Positions 34,542-45,974 of a stretch of 64,000 nt of DNA are shown in pieces. A program made the position numbers and the translations under genes. The notes below the pieces were generated by a model, which saw only the letters and a program-made list of their open reading frames with translations, was not told the origin of the DNA and ran no database searches. Numbering within the stretch: the stretch's first letter is position 1; every line of letters begins with the position of its first letter. Source of the stretch: Calamus simplicifolius (taxonomy: Eukaryota > Streptophyta > Magnoliopsida > Arecales > Arecaceae); NCBI GenBank assembly GCA_900491605.1, contig UESW01004768.1, forward strand, positions 373,908-437,907, in the 5' to 3' direction.

Positions 34542-36582
34542 CAATTGTGCTGTAGATTAAAAAAGCCAACAAGAGGACCAAAAAAAAAAAAAAAAAATTG
34601 GTAACCTTAATAATTATCTCCTTACCTGTTGGCATGCCTCAAGCACTGTAGAGTTAGAGAACCATTTCTTTCATGGACAAACGCTAGATCAAGGCCCTCC
34701 ATTAGTACATTTTAACGAGTCAATGGAAAAGAAAAGCTATCATTTAGGTTGCTCAGATATAGATGAACCTCTGCCTTATTTATTATAGCTTTTGATTGAA
34801 ATAAATGTACCATTAGTACATTTTAACGAGTCAAGGTTTAACTCTAAGGTTTCGAAAAAACAAAGGAGACCAACAATTAGAATTATCGTTATAAATTTGT
34901 TGCAGGTTACACTCGCGTCAATTAGCAAGCTGGACCAGTTTGGGCTCCAGAATCGGAGGGTGTGACAAAGTAGATTCTGCACAGTTACTGAACATTGAAA
35001 TGTTTGAGGAAAAACAAACCCTTAAACGTGGGACAACAAAATTGAACATGGCGCGTAAATATAAATCTAACTTAATATAAAACAAATATATTTAGATTAA
35101 TTTAAATAAATTTATATTATAATCATATCGGCATGATATATTACAAATTAAATCAATCTTATCATAACATATTATGTCTTAATTTATCGATTCGAAAATG
35201 ATACGGTTATGACTAATTAATTTAGAAAATCTTTTTTTTTTTTTCCTCCTCCATATAGGCTACTTAGAATGTTATTAGAAAAGTAATAAATTTTTTTTTT
35301 TCAAGGAATCATGAGGAAATTGGATTTCCTCTATGAACAAATATTATTAAAAATTATAAAGTTTACAAGAAAGATGAAAGAGGAAAGATTTTACATTCTT
35401 TTGCAGGAGTTAGAGCACTTTTGGATAAAAGTTTTTCAATAAAGATGCAGCAATCTTACGAAGGGCTGATGACTATAAAAAAAATTATAAATAAAAATTA
35501 TTATTTTATTTTTATATTATGAGAATTTTAAAATTAATCATGTTTAACTTAAGTGAGCCATATCTAAGTAAGTTGTTAAACAAACCATAGTATTTATGTT
35601 AAGTGAATTATGTCTTATTAATTTATTAAATAAAATAAATTAAATAATTAGATTATATTTGTATTGAAATTTTGTTGATATAATTAATTCATCATACTAT
35701 GTGCATGTTTACCCATATAATATGATTAGGGATCCATTATTTTCCTATTGAAAAAAAATTGATATTACTTTACAACATCTAAAAATAAAATAAATAAATA
35801 AAAGGCAAGATGGAAACATAAATACTACTTGGCAAGTTGTTTGGCGAGAGAAGAACTTTGACACGGAATTAAAAGCCGCGGAAGGGTGCTTCAAGTTTAA
35901 ACGTGGAATTAGAGTCTTCCATTCCCACCGGAAACGACGTCGGGCCGCCTTGGAACTCTTCGCGAAAAAAGCCACGGCTTCTGCCTCTCGGTCCGTCGAT
36001 TACTGTTCTTTGTCCAATGAGACGTAGACTTTTGTTTTAAGTAAATACGTTGGATCATTAATCCAACGTTCATCTTATATATAAATAATTAAATATTATA
36101 AGCTGTTATATAAATTTAAATTTAATTAAAAATAATTCATTAAGTATTTAATAATTTAAGCTTTAATGTATTTGATAAAATATGAGTTTTTAATAAGTAA
36201 AGACTTAAGAAATTATTTTATTTTTTATGATAAATTAAATAAAATAAAATTAGATAATTAAAAAAAAGTTATCTATACATAATGGTCATGATTCTTAGAA
36301 AACACCACAAAGATATTCTTTCTGGTATTTCATCATCCAAAAAAAAAATATTGAAAGAAATTAAAGGGCTCTTTAAGTGGACATGTTGATTCAAAAAATC
36401 GATCACTCGATTTTAGAGGATAATTAGTTGATATGGACTTAAGTATATTTTTATGATTTAACGTGAATGATTCTTCTATTTTAGGCGATGATTTTTAACA
36501 AAAAAAAGATTTCATAAATTTTAACAAAATAAATATTATCAACTTCTTACCCACTGAGTTCTCCAAGCATCAACGGACAGAA
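34542..36582. other. AT-rich intergenic DNA, no gene
   Basis: A 2-kb gene desert. A direct repeat of TACATTTTAACGAGTCAA occurs at about 34706 and 34816. The GC-richer stretch at 35810-36030 (TTGGCGAGAGAAGAACTTTG...) has no recognisable protein or RNA. The small ORFs have no domains. Confidence 0.5.
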
Positions 36583-37130
36583 CACTAGAAAAAAATGCTA
36601 AAATAATGATGTCACTTAGCGACCATATTGCGACACTTCAACGACCAAATCGTTAAACCAAAAAATAGCTACGCAACGCTTAAACTTTGTATCGCTATTT
36701 AGTGCATAGCGATGCACTATAATGCATCACTAATTTTCGTTAGTTTTAGCGATGCAATTATTTATGTCGCTATTTAGCGTTTCAAATAATTACGTTGCTA
36801 TCTAGCGATGCATAATAATGTATCGCTAATTTTTTTCACAAAGATAAATGCAAGCGATGCATAATAATGTATCGCTAATTTTTTCACAAAGATAAATGCA
36901 TCATAAAGGCGTCACTAAATAGCGACACATAAAATGCGTCACTAAATAGCGACACATAAAATGCGTCACAAACACCTCACTATTTAACGATGCATTTGTG
37001 CATCGCTAATACCTTTACCGCTCGATTGTTTAACGATGAACTTTGGCATCACAAAACCTATATAGCGGCATATTTTTTATGTTTGGCGATGCCCAAAAAA
37101 GCATCGCTAAAAATTAAATTTATTGCAGTG
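36583..37130. mobile_element. Non-autonomous CACTA transposon
   Basis: The left end is CACTAGAAAAAAAT and the right end, read inward on the minus strand, is CACTGCAATAAAT: imperfect terminal inverted repeats starting CACT. The interior is filled with short motifs in both orientations, TAGCGACGC/GCGTCGCTA and AGCGATGC/GCATCGCT, the subterminal repeats to which CACTA transposases bind. It has two internal direct duplications: a 47-bp segment beginning GCGATGCATAATAATG (about 36804 and 36855) and a 27-bp segment ending AATAGCGACACATAAAATGC. GAA lies next to both ends, with an extra T at the right. No transposase is encoded in the 548 bp. Confidence 0.8.
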
Positions 37131-37290
37131 TGAAATAGAACAAATGCATGGAGGAAACAAGTAGACTAGAAGATAGCTGGAGGCAAAGGTGTCGCGTAAT
37201 TGGCTTGGTAATCTACAGTTTGATTAGCTTCATGCAGGACATGCTCACACCGAAGAGTTGAGACAAAAGATTTACGAACATGAATATCTC

Positions 37291-37614
37291 TTAATTATTT
37301 TTGATGCAGACAACTACATTCTCTTTTAATCCAAGAGACCACCATGACAGAATCTCCTTCCGAAAAAAAAATAAAAAATAAAAAACCAGCAACAAAATGT
37401 GCCCATTCTCTAATAAAATTTGTAATCTCAATATCAAACCATGCCATACTGCTATAATTTCAACAGACGTTAACTGAGGGTTTTGGGAGAGGAATAGTTG
37501 CAGCAAGCAAGGGACGCCCAGAGTAGTCGCGATTATTGAACCCAGCATGTGCTGAAAGGGGGTGATAGAACTATCGAAATTAATCTTCAGGAAGCTTGAT
37601 TGAGAGGTAACCAA
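37291..37614 (-). pseudogene. Degenerate LINE RNase H fragment
   Basis: A 107-codon frame contains FLKINFDSSITPFQ followed by SVEIIAVWHGLILRLQ, the D and E patterns of the plant LINE RNase H domain in the right order. The rest is not recognisable and the frame runs into an AT-rich string. It looks like an old fragment unrelated to the two clearer LINE copies nearby. Confidence 0.4.
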
Positions 37615-37679
37615 GAAATAAGGTGTTAGAAATGATATCTAGAAAGCTGAAGACCATCAATGCAAGAGACACTAGTAGG

Positions 37680-37830
37680 ACCGAATTACCTGAATATTGT
37701 GATGCCCCTCCTAATAGTTCCACATTGAAAAATTAAGAATTGGTTAAGTGGTTTATAACCGGTTAAGCAAGAAGGATAAGGCACTAATTGGACCGACTGG
37801 TGCGAGGCTCTGATACCATATTGTAACTAT
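37680..37830 (-). other. Primer-site-like remnant of an LTR element
   Basis: On the minus strand TGGTATCAGAGCCTCG occurs (37823-37808), preceded on the plus strand by a TTTATAACCGGTTAAGC block and a CCTAATAGTTCCACATTG block. Such combinations occur next to initiator-Met primer sites of small LTR elements in plants. No LTR pair is visible, so only the primer-site likeness is claimed. Confidence 0.35.
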
Positions 37831-38464
37831 GCTCTCATTTCTCCCTTTCCAGATCAACCGTAGCAAGTAAATTAATTAGGAAAGAATGTTGGAACAAGCT
37901 TGCTACATAGATGTAAATAATTTGGTTTTTCATATATGAACGCACTAATTAAGCATGTAGGGATGAATTGTCATTATTTAAGGGAATTAAATTTCTATGG
38001 GAAGGTACTATCGTCCTGCCTTTGTTCAATTTGAAAACTAGCTTGTAGATATATTTATCAAGGCTATGAAGTTATGTCAGCATAATTTCTTAGTTAACAA
38101 ATTAATGCTTCTATCTATCGAACATTAATTTGAGGGGGAGTAGCGGCATGATCAATCTAGCCATGAGTAATGGGATCAATGAAATCAAGACCAAATCAAA
38201 CTATGATCCCATGGCATCATCGATCTTTGAATATTTATAATATTTTCATTTATATTTCTTTGATTTTATCCTTGATTACTTACATATATTTCTACGGTTG
38301 CTTTTATTTATAGCTATAGTTATCATTACCGTTAATTCTTTAATTATATATAAATTTAAACCTTTGTTTAAGAAAAGAAAAAACAATAGTAAAATTCTGC
38401 AATTGTCAAGCTTCTTGGTCAATCTTTCCTTCCTCAGTGTAGCATCATTTTTTTCCCACCCTTA
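37831..38464. other. Intergenic DNA, no gene
   Basis: AT-rich sequence without supported features. Confidence 0.4.
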
Positions 38465-38799
38465 GGTAGTGTTTGAAATAGGGGATAAGAGGGGATATTC
38501 TCTGGATATCCCCTCTTATTCCCAAAAGCCATAACTATAAGGGATACTGGGAATAAAGTTAACCAAAGGGATAATCCATGGTTAACCATGTGATATTCCC
38601 TCAATTTATTTTCTAGAAAATACAGGAATAACTGGTTATGCCACCAAATAAAGAGTAAAAAAAAGTTATCCTATGAATTTACCTTTTTGTATTTGATATG
38701 ATCAATGGGATAGCCAAGGGATATCCCTAGGGATAGCCAGGGAACAAACTCTATCCCGTACACTTATCCATGGATAATATTTTTTTATCAAACACTACC
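38465..38799. mobile_element. PIF/Harbinger-type (Tourist-like) MITE
   Basis: Perfect 12-bp terminal inverted repeats (GGTAGTGTTTGA and TCAAACACTACC) enclose 335 bp, flanked on both sides by TTA (38462-38464, 38800-38802), the usual Harbinger target. Near the left end is a long hairpin: GGGATAAGAGGGGATAT, a 7-base loop, and ATATCCCCTCTTATTCCC (38481-38522). It encodes nothing and would depend on a transposase elsewhere. Confidence 0.9.
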
Positions 38800-38802
38800 T
38801 TA

Positions 38803-39766
38803 ATGAAATAGGTGGAGCCACAACTCGAAGGAAATGAACCGAAAGTTAGGTTGCTTAAAGATAGATACATTGAACCGGAATGGAGAAACTTTCCATCTTT
38901 TGCCACGACTAGAAGGAAATAAACCGAAAAAATATTGGTACGAGTGCCTGAGTTTATAGGTGACAGAAGAGTCCGTGGAACTTCCACCAAGAAAAATGAA
39001 TCTGATTGGAAGTTGAAGAGACTTATAGAGAGAAAATTCATAGCAAACTAAAAAGATCTCCACGGGTTGCCATTGATTGGAGAACCGCTAAATAGGAAGA
39101 GGAAGCCAGCAACTTATAGCATGATCGTAACCACAGGAGAACAAATAATTAGCACTTCCTGTGCTATTGTTCTTTCCGATCAACGTGCATCCCAAACATT
39201 GTAACAGCTAACAAATCATATATTGAGAAGAACAAGTACTGCACTACGAGCAAATAATGCTCATTTTATGAGATTTCTTTAGGTAAAAATCTCTTTTGCA
39301 TACCCGTAAGATAGATGCCCACCAAATGAACAGAATTTCCGCATTTGGTTATATTCGCATTTGTTGTGCTGATGCGGTGTTCTTTGATGCTTTATATCCT
39401 CATTCAATTATCCAATCCATACCTCCAGTCGCTAAGATGAGTGGTTAGAAGTTAAAAGCACATATCTTAAGTACAAGCCATTCCTAAAGGACATGGACAG
39501 CGACTCGAGCTGAGCCTAGTTATCTAATTACTGAGATATAGATTAGATGATGAACAAAGACAACAGTTCATAGATGTTTTTAAGCCCACAGAATTCGACT
39601 GTATTGAAATTCAAAAATTTGATTTCCATATAATTAGAATTCACATTAATCATTTGACATGACTTATGGAGCTAGAATTCATTTTGTAGGATCAATTTAT
39701 AGAAAAAGATTAAAATACCTGTCTTAACACTTGGTTCCCCTTCTATCTTCTCTTCTCATGTTTTAG
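38803..39766. other. Intergenic DNA, no gene
   Basis: No supported feature. Two overlapping minus-strand ORFs of 87-96 codons at 38751-39063 lie partly in the MITE and have no recognisable domain. Confidence 0.45.
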
Positions 39767-39840
39767 TTTTTTTTTTTGGTACAAACGGGCGGTCACACTA
39801 ATCTAGTGCGACACAACCCAGATATATCAGAATACAAAAT

Positions 39841-42800
39841 TTACTGCAAAACAGTAGAACAATGGTTACCCTGTCTCCAAATCCAATAACCAGCATGCTG
39901 AGCCACCGAAGCTGCCGCCCAGTCAGCCGCCGCATTGGCTTCACGATATATGTGTCGTATCTGGACAGTTTCAACTTTCTGCAAGATAGACCATATGTCC
40001 CTAAGAATAGGGATAGTAGGGGCTTCAGATAAATTTTTCTTTCTCAGCCACCCAATAACCACCATCGGATCACCCTCAATCACGCACCTATTAGCCTGAA
40101 GAATCTGAAAGGCATAAGAAATACCTACCCAAGCAGCATAAAGCTCAGTAATAGGAACAGAGGAATTCAGAGTGCCAAAACCACCTGCTGCCAACATATC
40201 TCATTGTGGCCCACGGATGATGAAAGCAGAACCACCAAATCTACCTCGGACACTTCCATCAAAGTTGATTTTGACAAATCCTGGTGGGAGGGGCTCCCAA
40301 GAAATAAAAACCGTATGCCGGTTCACTGCCAAAGCAGCAGGGGGTCCCCAGAGGCCAGAATTGTCAGAACCAACCGAAAGAGAAGCATGGGCGTAGTCCG
40401 CAGCCAAAGATCTAATCCTCCGCACAAGCCGATGTGAAGAAATAAAATCCTCCGAGAAGATGAGCATGTTCCTAGATATCCAGATCTGATGAGCCATAAT
40501 CGCCCAAAGGCCACGCTTATGCTGAGGGGCCCTACGGAGATCATGAAGAAAGAGAGATTGCGGGGAACCCGAAGCCTCCACTGTACCAAAATAACCCATC
40601 GAGTACCAGATCCATCTGGCTCTAGGACATATAAAAATAGCATGATCCGTAGACTCATCCTCTAATCCATACAGAGGGCATGTCAACTGGATTGGCACAC
40701 CCTACGGGAGAGCAGAGCACTAGTTGGAAGACAGCCCTATAGTAGCTTCCAAATAAATAACTGAACCCAAGGAAGAGTAGGGAGCGACCAGATCCAAGCT
40801 GAATCCTTAATACACTGGGCCTGGAGCCTAAAAACCTTCATAAGGTCCCTAGAAGGGGCCCTAGAAGAGCACATTCTCTGCCATAACCTAACATCCATCG
40901 AAGGATCAGAAGTAAGAGGAATGGCGAGAATCCGCCGAGAGAGCTCGTCGCCGAAGAAGCTAGTCACAGTAGGGGTGTGCCAAGAGGGGGAATCAGAAGA
41001 AATCAAATCCTTAACCCTTAGATCACTAGGAACATCAATACTAATAAAAGAAGGCCACGGGGATAGAGGGAGCTCAGAGATCCAAAAATCCTGAATGACA
41101 TCAATGAAATGGCCATCACCAATCATCCAAGAGATATTCTTCAAAATAGAGTCACCATACTGACACATCTCCTTCCAGAAGGAGGAACACCCCCTGTGCG
41201 GCTCTATATACTCCCGGGCTTCCAATCACCATACCTTGCTCTCATCAAAGAACTCCACATACAATGTGGCTCAAGGAGGAAACGCGCTGCATGCCTAGCT
41301 AAAAGAGCTTGACGCCTGACCATCAGAGATTGGATCCCAAGGCCCCCTTCTTGAATTGGCATACAAATCATATCCCAAGATAAAAGGTGAATACCATGCC
41401 CATCTTGCATGGAGGCCCAGAGGAAGTCTCTAAAACATCTTTCAATCCTCTTAAGACAGGTAGTAGTGATGACCGCATTCGAAAGCAGATAAAGAGGAAG
41501 GGAGGAAAGAACCGACCGGATAATGGTAACTCTAGCCATCATAGATAAGCTGGTGACCTGCCACCCCTCGATACGCTGACGAACACGCCTCTCCAGATCG
41601 GCATAGTCAGCACACCGAGGATGTCTACCAGTCATGGGGATCCCCAAATACATAAACCTATCAGTCAGAGTAGAGATACCCAACATATTGGTGATAGCTT
41701 CTCTGGTTGATCTGGGGGTCTTCGGGCTAAAGCAAATGGAAGACTTAAGAAAATTAACCTTCTGACCCAAAGCCTGACAGTAACGCTGAAGATTAGAACC
41801 AAGAACAGTCGCATTATCACTAGAAGCCTGACTCAGAAAAATACAATCATCTGCGAACAGAAGATGAGAGACAGAAGGGCCACCAACTCCTGCCGTAAAA
41901 GGAACAATAGACCGATCTAGCTGAGCCTGATAGAAAGCTCGAGAAAGATCATCCGTTGCCAGAATGAACAACAGGGGGATAGGGGACACCCCTGGCGTAA
42001 CCCTACCGAAGAATGGAAAAACTCAGTCGAGCTCCCATTAATAATGAGAGAGAAAGAAGGCCTCTGAATATATGCCATGATCCACTCAATAAACAGCTCA
42101 TCAAACCCAAACTCCTGAAGAGAGCAGTGCAGGAAGGCCCAACTCAGTCTATCATAAGCTCTTTCCATATCAAGCTTAACAGCCATAAGACACCGACTGG
42201 CTGGGGCTCTCTAAAGATCATACATGAACTCCTGAGTAATGAGGACGTTGTCCGAGATGGAATGCCCTCTAATAAAAGCCCCTTGTTCCTATGAAATAAG
42301 ACGGGGAATCACCACACGAAGACGGCTAGCTAAAAGACGGGTATATGCCTTGTACAGAGTAGTGTATAAACTGATGGACCTGAAATGCTAAGGGAGGGAA
42401 GCATCGGAGCGCTTGGGCACAAGAGTGATAAGAGTCTGATTCCAATCCAAAGGAATGCATTTAGATTGGAAAACTAACTGGATAGCCTGAACCACCTCTT
42501 GCCCCACAATATCCCAATAATGGCGGAAAAAGAAGGGCGAAAACCCATCAGGTCTAGGGGCCTTGTCCGGACCAAGATCCCAAAGGGCCAGGCGAATCTC
42601 CTCCACAGTGATCGGCCTGACAAGCCTAGCGTTATCCGCATTGGAAACCTTTCTGGAATCAGAGACCTAAAAAACCGGAGCACCAACCCCAGTGGAATCA
42701 GTCCATCTAGACTGGAAGAACTGGAAAAGCTGAGACCGAATAGACTGGATGTCCTCCATAAAATTCCCCTCATCATCAGCTAACCTTCGAATCCTATTAG

Positions 42801-43941
42801 CAGCCCGCCTTCTCAAAGTTGCCTAATGAAAGAATATGGTATTGCGGTCTCCTTCACAAATCCACTGAACCCTGGACCTCTGCCTCCAAAACAACTCTTG
42901 CTGCCGAAGAAGGGAGTGATGGAGAGCAAGATTCTTGCGCAGCAAGGAGAGGTCAGAGTCCAAAAGAAATCCATCCAAATCCTCCTTCCGCTGAAGAGCA
43001 CTTATGTCAGCTTCAACCTGCTCTACTTGCCTAACCAGATCCCCAACCTCCAATCTGTTCCATCTGGAAAGTCTTCGCCTGGCCAACAGAAGACGGCATG
43101 AAAGCCTATAGACAGCATCATCTCTAACAGGAAGGTGCCAAATCTGAGAAATAATAGACCGAGCAGCCGAATGAACTATCCAGAAACGCTCGAATCTAAA
43201 CTGTTTCCTCTGATGCTGATCAGCCTCCGAAGATATCAAAATGAGGCAATGATCAGAAGCGATCCTCGGGAGGTGAGTGACAGTAACAGCCGGGTGCATC
43301 TGAAGCCACGGAGCCATGGCAAGAGCTCTGTCCAATCTCTCCCACACATGAGCAAATCCCTACCGATTATTACACCAAGTAAATTGGGGCCCCGAGTACC
43401 CCAAATCCATCAGCCCAGAAGACTCAATAAAATTCCTAAATTCAACAATATCAGCAGAGCCAGTGACTCTTCTACCCCCCCCCCCCCCCCCCCCCCGCTT
43501 TTCACAAGCCTCAGAGATGTAGTTAAAGTCGCCAGCAACAATGGAAGGCAACCCTTGGGCAAGGAGGGAAAGTAACTCAGACCAGAGGACCCGTCTCTCT
43601 TGGTAATCCGTGCTGGCATAGACCACCGATAGGAGCCAGGGGTCAGAAGTCCCCTCAGTGACAATAAGACCGATCTGATGGTTACACTAATGGAAAGCAT
43701 CAATCTTGACAGTAGAATCGTGCCAAATGGCCAAAATACCCCCAGATAGACCCTCAGCCTCCACCGCATAAGAGGACCAAGACCGGGCAATCTGTCTTCG
43801 AAACCGCTTCAAGCTATCCCCCAACAGCCTAGTTTCTAGAAAAACGCATCTATCAAAATTATAAAGTTGCAACAATCTATCAAAAGAGGAACGAAATGAG
43901 GGCTTACTAGCACCTCGAACATTCCATATTAAGATCTTCAT
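39841..43941 (-). pseudogene. LINE ORF2: endonuclease, reverse transcriptase, RNase H
   Basis: Endonuclease (APE-like): MKILIWNVRGASKPSF start, CVFLETRL, SIVAGDFNYI. RT: DKAPRPDGFSPFFF, KLDMERAYDRLSW, LRQGCPLSP and active site LLFADDCIF (about 41846). The zinc-like segment CPLYGLEDESTDHAIFICPRA (about 40680-40615) comes next, followed by an RNase H domain with INFDGSVRG, TELYAAWVGI and EGDPMVVIGW. In-frame stops at about 43689, 43362, 42825, 42668, 42390, 42293 and 42213, a frameshift at about 41995, and others at 40738 and 40201 inactivate it. Most stops are TAG at CAG- or TGG-type positions, as expected from C-to-T change. The protein would nick DNA and copy the LINE RNA at the nick. Confidence 0.87.
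43475..43496. repeat. C22 homopolymer in LINE ORF2
   Basis: Twenty-two consecutive C on the plus strand, a Gly run on the sense strand between EKRG and RRVTGSAD of the endonuclease domain. The frame downstream is still the ORF2 frame. Related proteins would be expected to have only a couple of Gly here. Confidence 0.92.
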
Positions 43942-43944
43942 AAA

Positions 43945-45537
43945 CTAGCTGGAGATAGATGGGGAGTCCCCCTGGTCCTCAGCCATATGACTATCAGAAA
44001 GGCACCTGATAGACCAGGTGCCACCCTTAGGATAAGCCTGGATAGGACCTCTATCACCTTTAATGTCCTCTGACCTCTGAAGATGAATAGATGACAATAA
44101 AGCTTTTCCTTGACCCAAAGAACCTTCAGAGGATACCTCGCAATCCTGATCAGCGACCCTATTCGGGGTGACCATAACCACCCCCGGACCCATGGCCAGG
44201 CAGTAAGAGGGTTGGTACGATCTAGCTGAAGAAGGAATTAGATCTGCTCTGCTTTTGGGGTTGGAGCCCTTAGCTTTACCCTTTCTCTTCTCCAATTTGG
44301 ATACAGACCTAAGCAGCACGCTGTCGACCGGCCTGGCACGCTTGAGGGGCCCCGGACATGCATCCACTTTCTTAGACTGCTCCCATTCATTGGAAGCCAG
44401 TCCTAGAGAGGCAAATGGATTTGATGAAGCAAAAGATTGGGACATTGAATGATCAGAGGCCACATTCTGAAACTGCTTCTGCTTTCCATTATCTGATTCC
44501 TTAAAACCCGCACACACCAGAAAGACCGGCACGGCTATCATACCCGAATCACCCTTATCTCCTCCTTGCTTCAGACTGGCCGAACCATTGATCGATGACA
44601 CAGGGAGACGTCTGCGAGCTACTTTCGCTAGAACCTGCCAACCCTCCGGCAATCCCGGCTTCGCTGGAACAGGCTGAGAAGCAGAGCTTGGAGGAGAGGC
44701 TGATGGAGGAGGCTTCGACAGTGGAACAGCAACACTTCTCCGTTGACGAATAGCAGACATCCATGGCCCAAATACCGGACCACAGGCAACCTCCTCACCC
44801 TCAGCCATGGTCAGCGGCGAGCATGGCCCCTTCAAATGGAAGGATTCACAGCTCGAGCATATCCCCTCCAAGGATTCAAAGATGAACTGCTGCCAAAATG
44901 GCTCCCGGATCCCCTGAACCTGCGTCCCTAGCCGCAGGGAACGACAGAGGTCAACACGCACATCAACCCTCGCATATTCGCCCCTATTCTTCGACTGAGT
45001 GGCAGCATCAGCACCGAAGAAAACTCCAGCAGGCTCCGTGATTGCTTTGAGAATATCATCCCTCCAGAACTTCATAGGGAGACTGGGCAGTCTCACCCAA
45101 ACCAGAGCCAAAGCAATGGAGTCCATAGCTGGAAAGAACTCCGGTTTCCAAGCCTCCGTCCCAACAATCTGGCCATTAACCACCCACGGCTGGTTAAGAA
45201 CCAGGTCGCACGCCGCCGGGTCTTCAAACCGAAAAATATGGCACCGATGCGCCAAACTAATCGGGACGATGGCACCTTGGATCCCAGCTCTTCTGAACTC
45301 CCTAAGATAAGCTTCAGCCGGCACCCAACGAAGGAATGAGCGGGCGAGAACAGCCCTCCGTTGCCACCCCAACATCTCCTCTTCCAGCATCGGCTCTGGG
45401 ACACGGACGACCTCCGGAAACCGAGCAACCAGCCTTGCCACCTCCGCCGTCGAAGGGGACGAAGATATCCATTTGAACCCCTGCTTCGCAGCCCTATTCC
45501 TAGGAGCCCTACCACCCTTAGTCCCATCTGACGCCAT
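43945..45537 (-). CDS. LINE ORF1 protein (DUF4283 and zinc knuckle), intact
   Basis: An uninterrupted 530-codon frame starts at ATG 45537-45535 (MASDGTKGGRAPRNRAAK). The N-terminal half matches the DUF4283-type domain found in plant LINE ORF1 and related proteins (RCHIFRFEDPAACDLVLNQPW ... WVRLPSLPMKFW). A CCHC knuckle follows: CSSCESFHLKGPC (about 44850-44812). The C-terminal half is Ser/Pro/Lys-rich, as expected for an RNA-binding ORF1 protein. It binds the LINE RNA. Absence of any stop in 1.6 kb, next to an ORF2 with many stops, is notable. It ends 3 bases before ORF2 begins. Confidence 0.88.
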   Translation of the reverse strand: MASDGTKGGRAPRNRAAKQGFKWISSSPSTAEVARLVARFPEVVRVPEPMLEEEMLGWQRRAVLARSFLRWVPAEAYLREFRRAGIQGAIVPISLAHRCHIFRFEDPAACDLVLNQPWVVNGQIVGTEAWKPEFFPAMDSIALALVWVRLPSLPMKFWRDDILKAITEPAGVFFGADAATQSKNRGEYARVDVRVDLCRSLRLGTQVQGIREPFWQQFIFESLEGICSSCESFHLKGPCSPLTMAEGEEVACGPVFGPWMSAIRQRRSVAVPLSKPPPSASPPSSASQPVPAKPGLPEGWQVLAKVARRRLPVSSINGSASLKQGGDKGDSGMIAVPVFLVCAGFKESDNGKQKQFQNVASDHSMSQSFASSNPFASLGLASNEWEQSKKVDACPGPLKRARPVDSVLLRSVSKLEKRKGKAKGSNPKSRADLIPSSARSYQPSYCLAMGPGVVMVTPNRVADQDCEVSSEGSLGQGKALLSSIHLQRSEDIKGDRGPIQAYPKGGTWSIRCLSDSHMAEDQGDSPSISS

Positions 45538-45650
45538 GGGAAGTCAGGGATTAACCAGACGAACGGCTACAGAGAGTCTCTTCCCCATGTGGCGAAGATC
45601 ACCGAAGATCGGGAAGGGAAACTACCGTAACACCAATCTCAAAGCATAGC

Positions 45651-45942
45651 ACAAAACAAAACTGGAGCAGCGCTAGCACCAAAACTTAAACTTACTTCTT
45701 AGATTTCTTAAAATGAGAACCCTGATTCTAGGACAAACCTACCACTACTTCTAAGTACTGTTGCTGCGATGGCATGAATGTTGTGGTGGCGAAGATTTTA
45801 CTTGGACATTGAGGGGCCATCCTTAAAGTAGTAAGCCAAGACCTATATTCTAACTATTTAAAGAATTAGTATGAAAACTTTATATAAATTTAATTCATTT
45901 TTACCTATTCTAAATGCAAAGACTGTAGTTGTATTTTAAGAT

Positions 45943-45974
<32 letters not shown>

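Larger units (their letters stand above)
39767..45650 (-). mobile_element. Nearly full-length L1-type LINE
   Basis: On the minus strand: a short 5' UTR, ORF1 (45537-43945), ORF2 (43941-39841: endonuclease, RT, zinc knuckle-like region, RNase H), a 3' UTR of about 60 bp and an A11 tail (T11 at 39767-39777). ORF2 starts 3 bases after ORF1 ends. ORF1 is intact; ORF2 carries many stops. Target duplications were looked for around 39750 and 45650 and not found with confidence, so the 5' end (about 45650) is approximate. Confidence 0.9.

Noticed and set aside
36583..37130. Spaced short repeats that look like a CRISPR-type array
   Set aside because: The repeats occur in both orientations with irregular spacing between CACTA termini in a plant genome, so they are transposon subterminal repeats.
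42474..43575. Several plus-strand and alternative-frame ORFs
   Set aside because: Shadows of LINE ORF2; the minus-strand frame carries the endonuclease and RT motifs.
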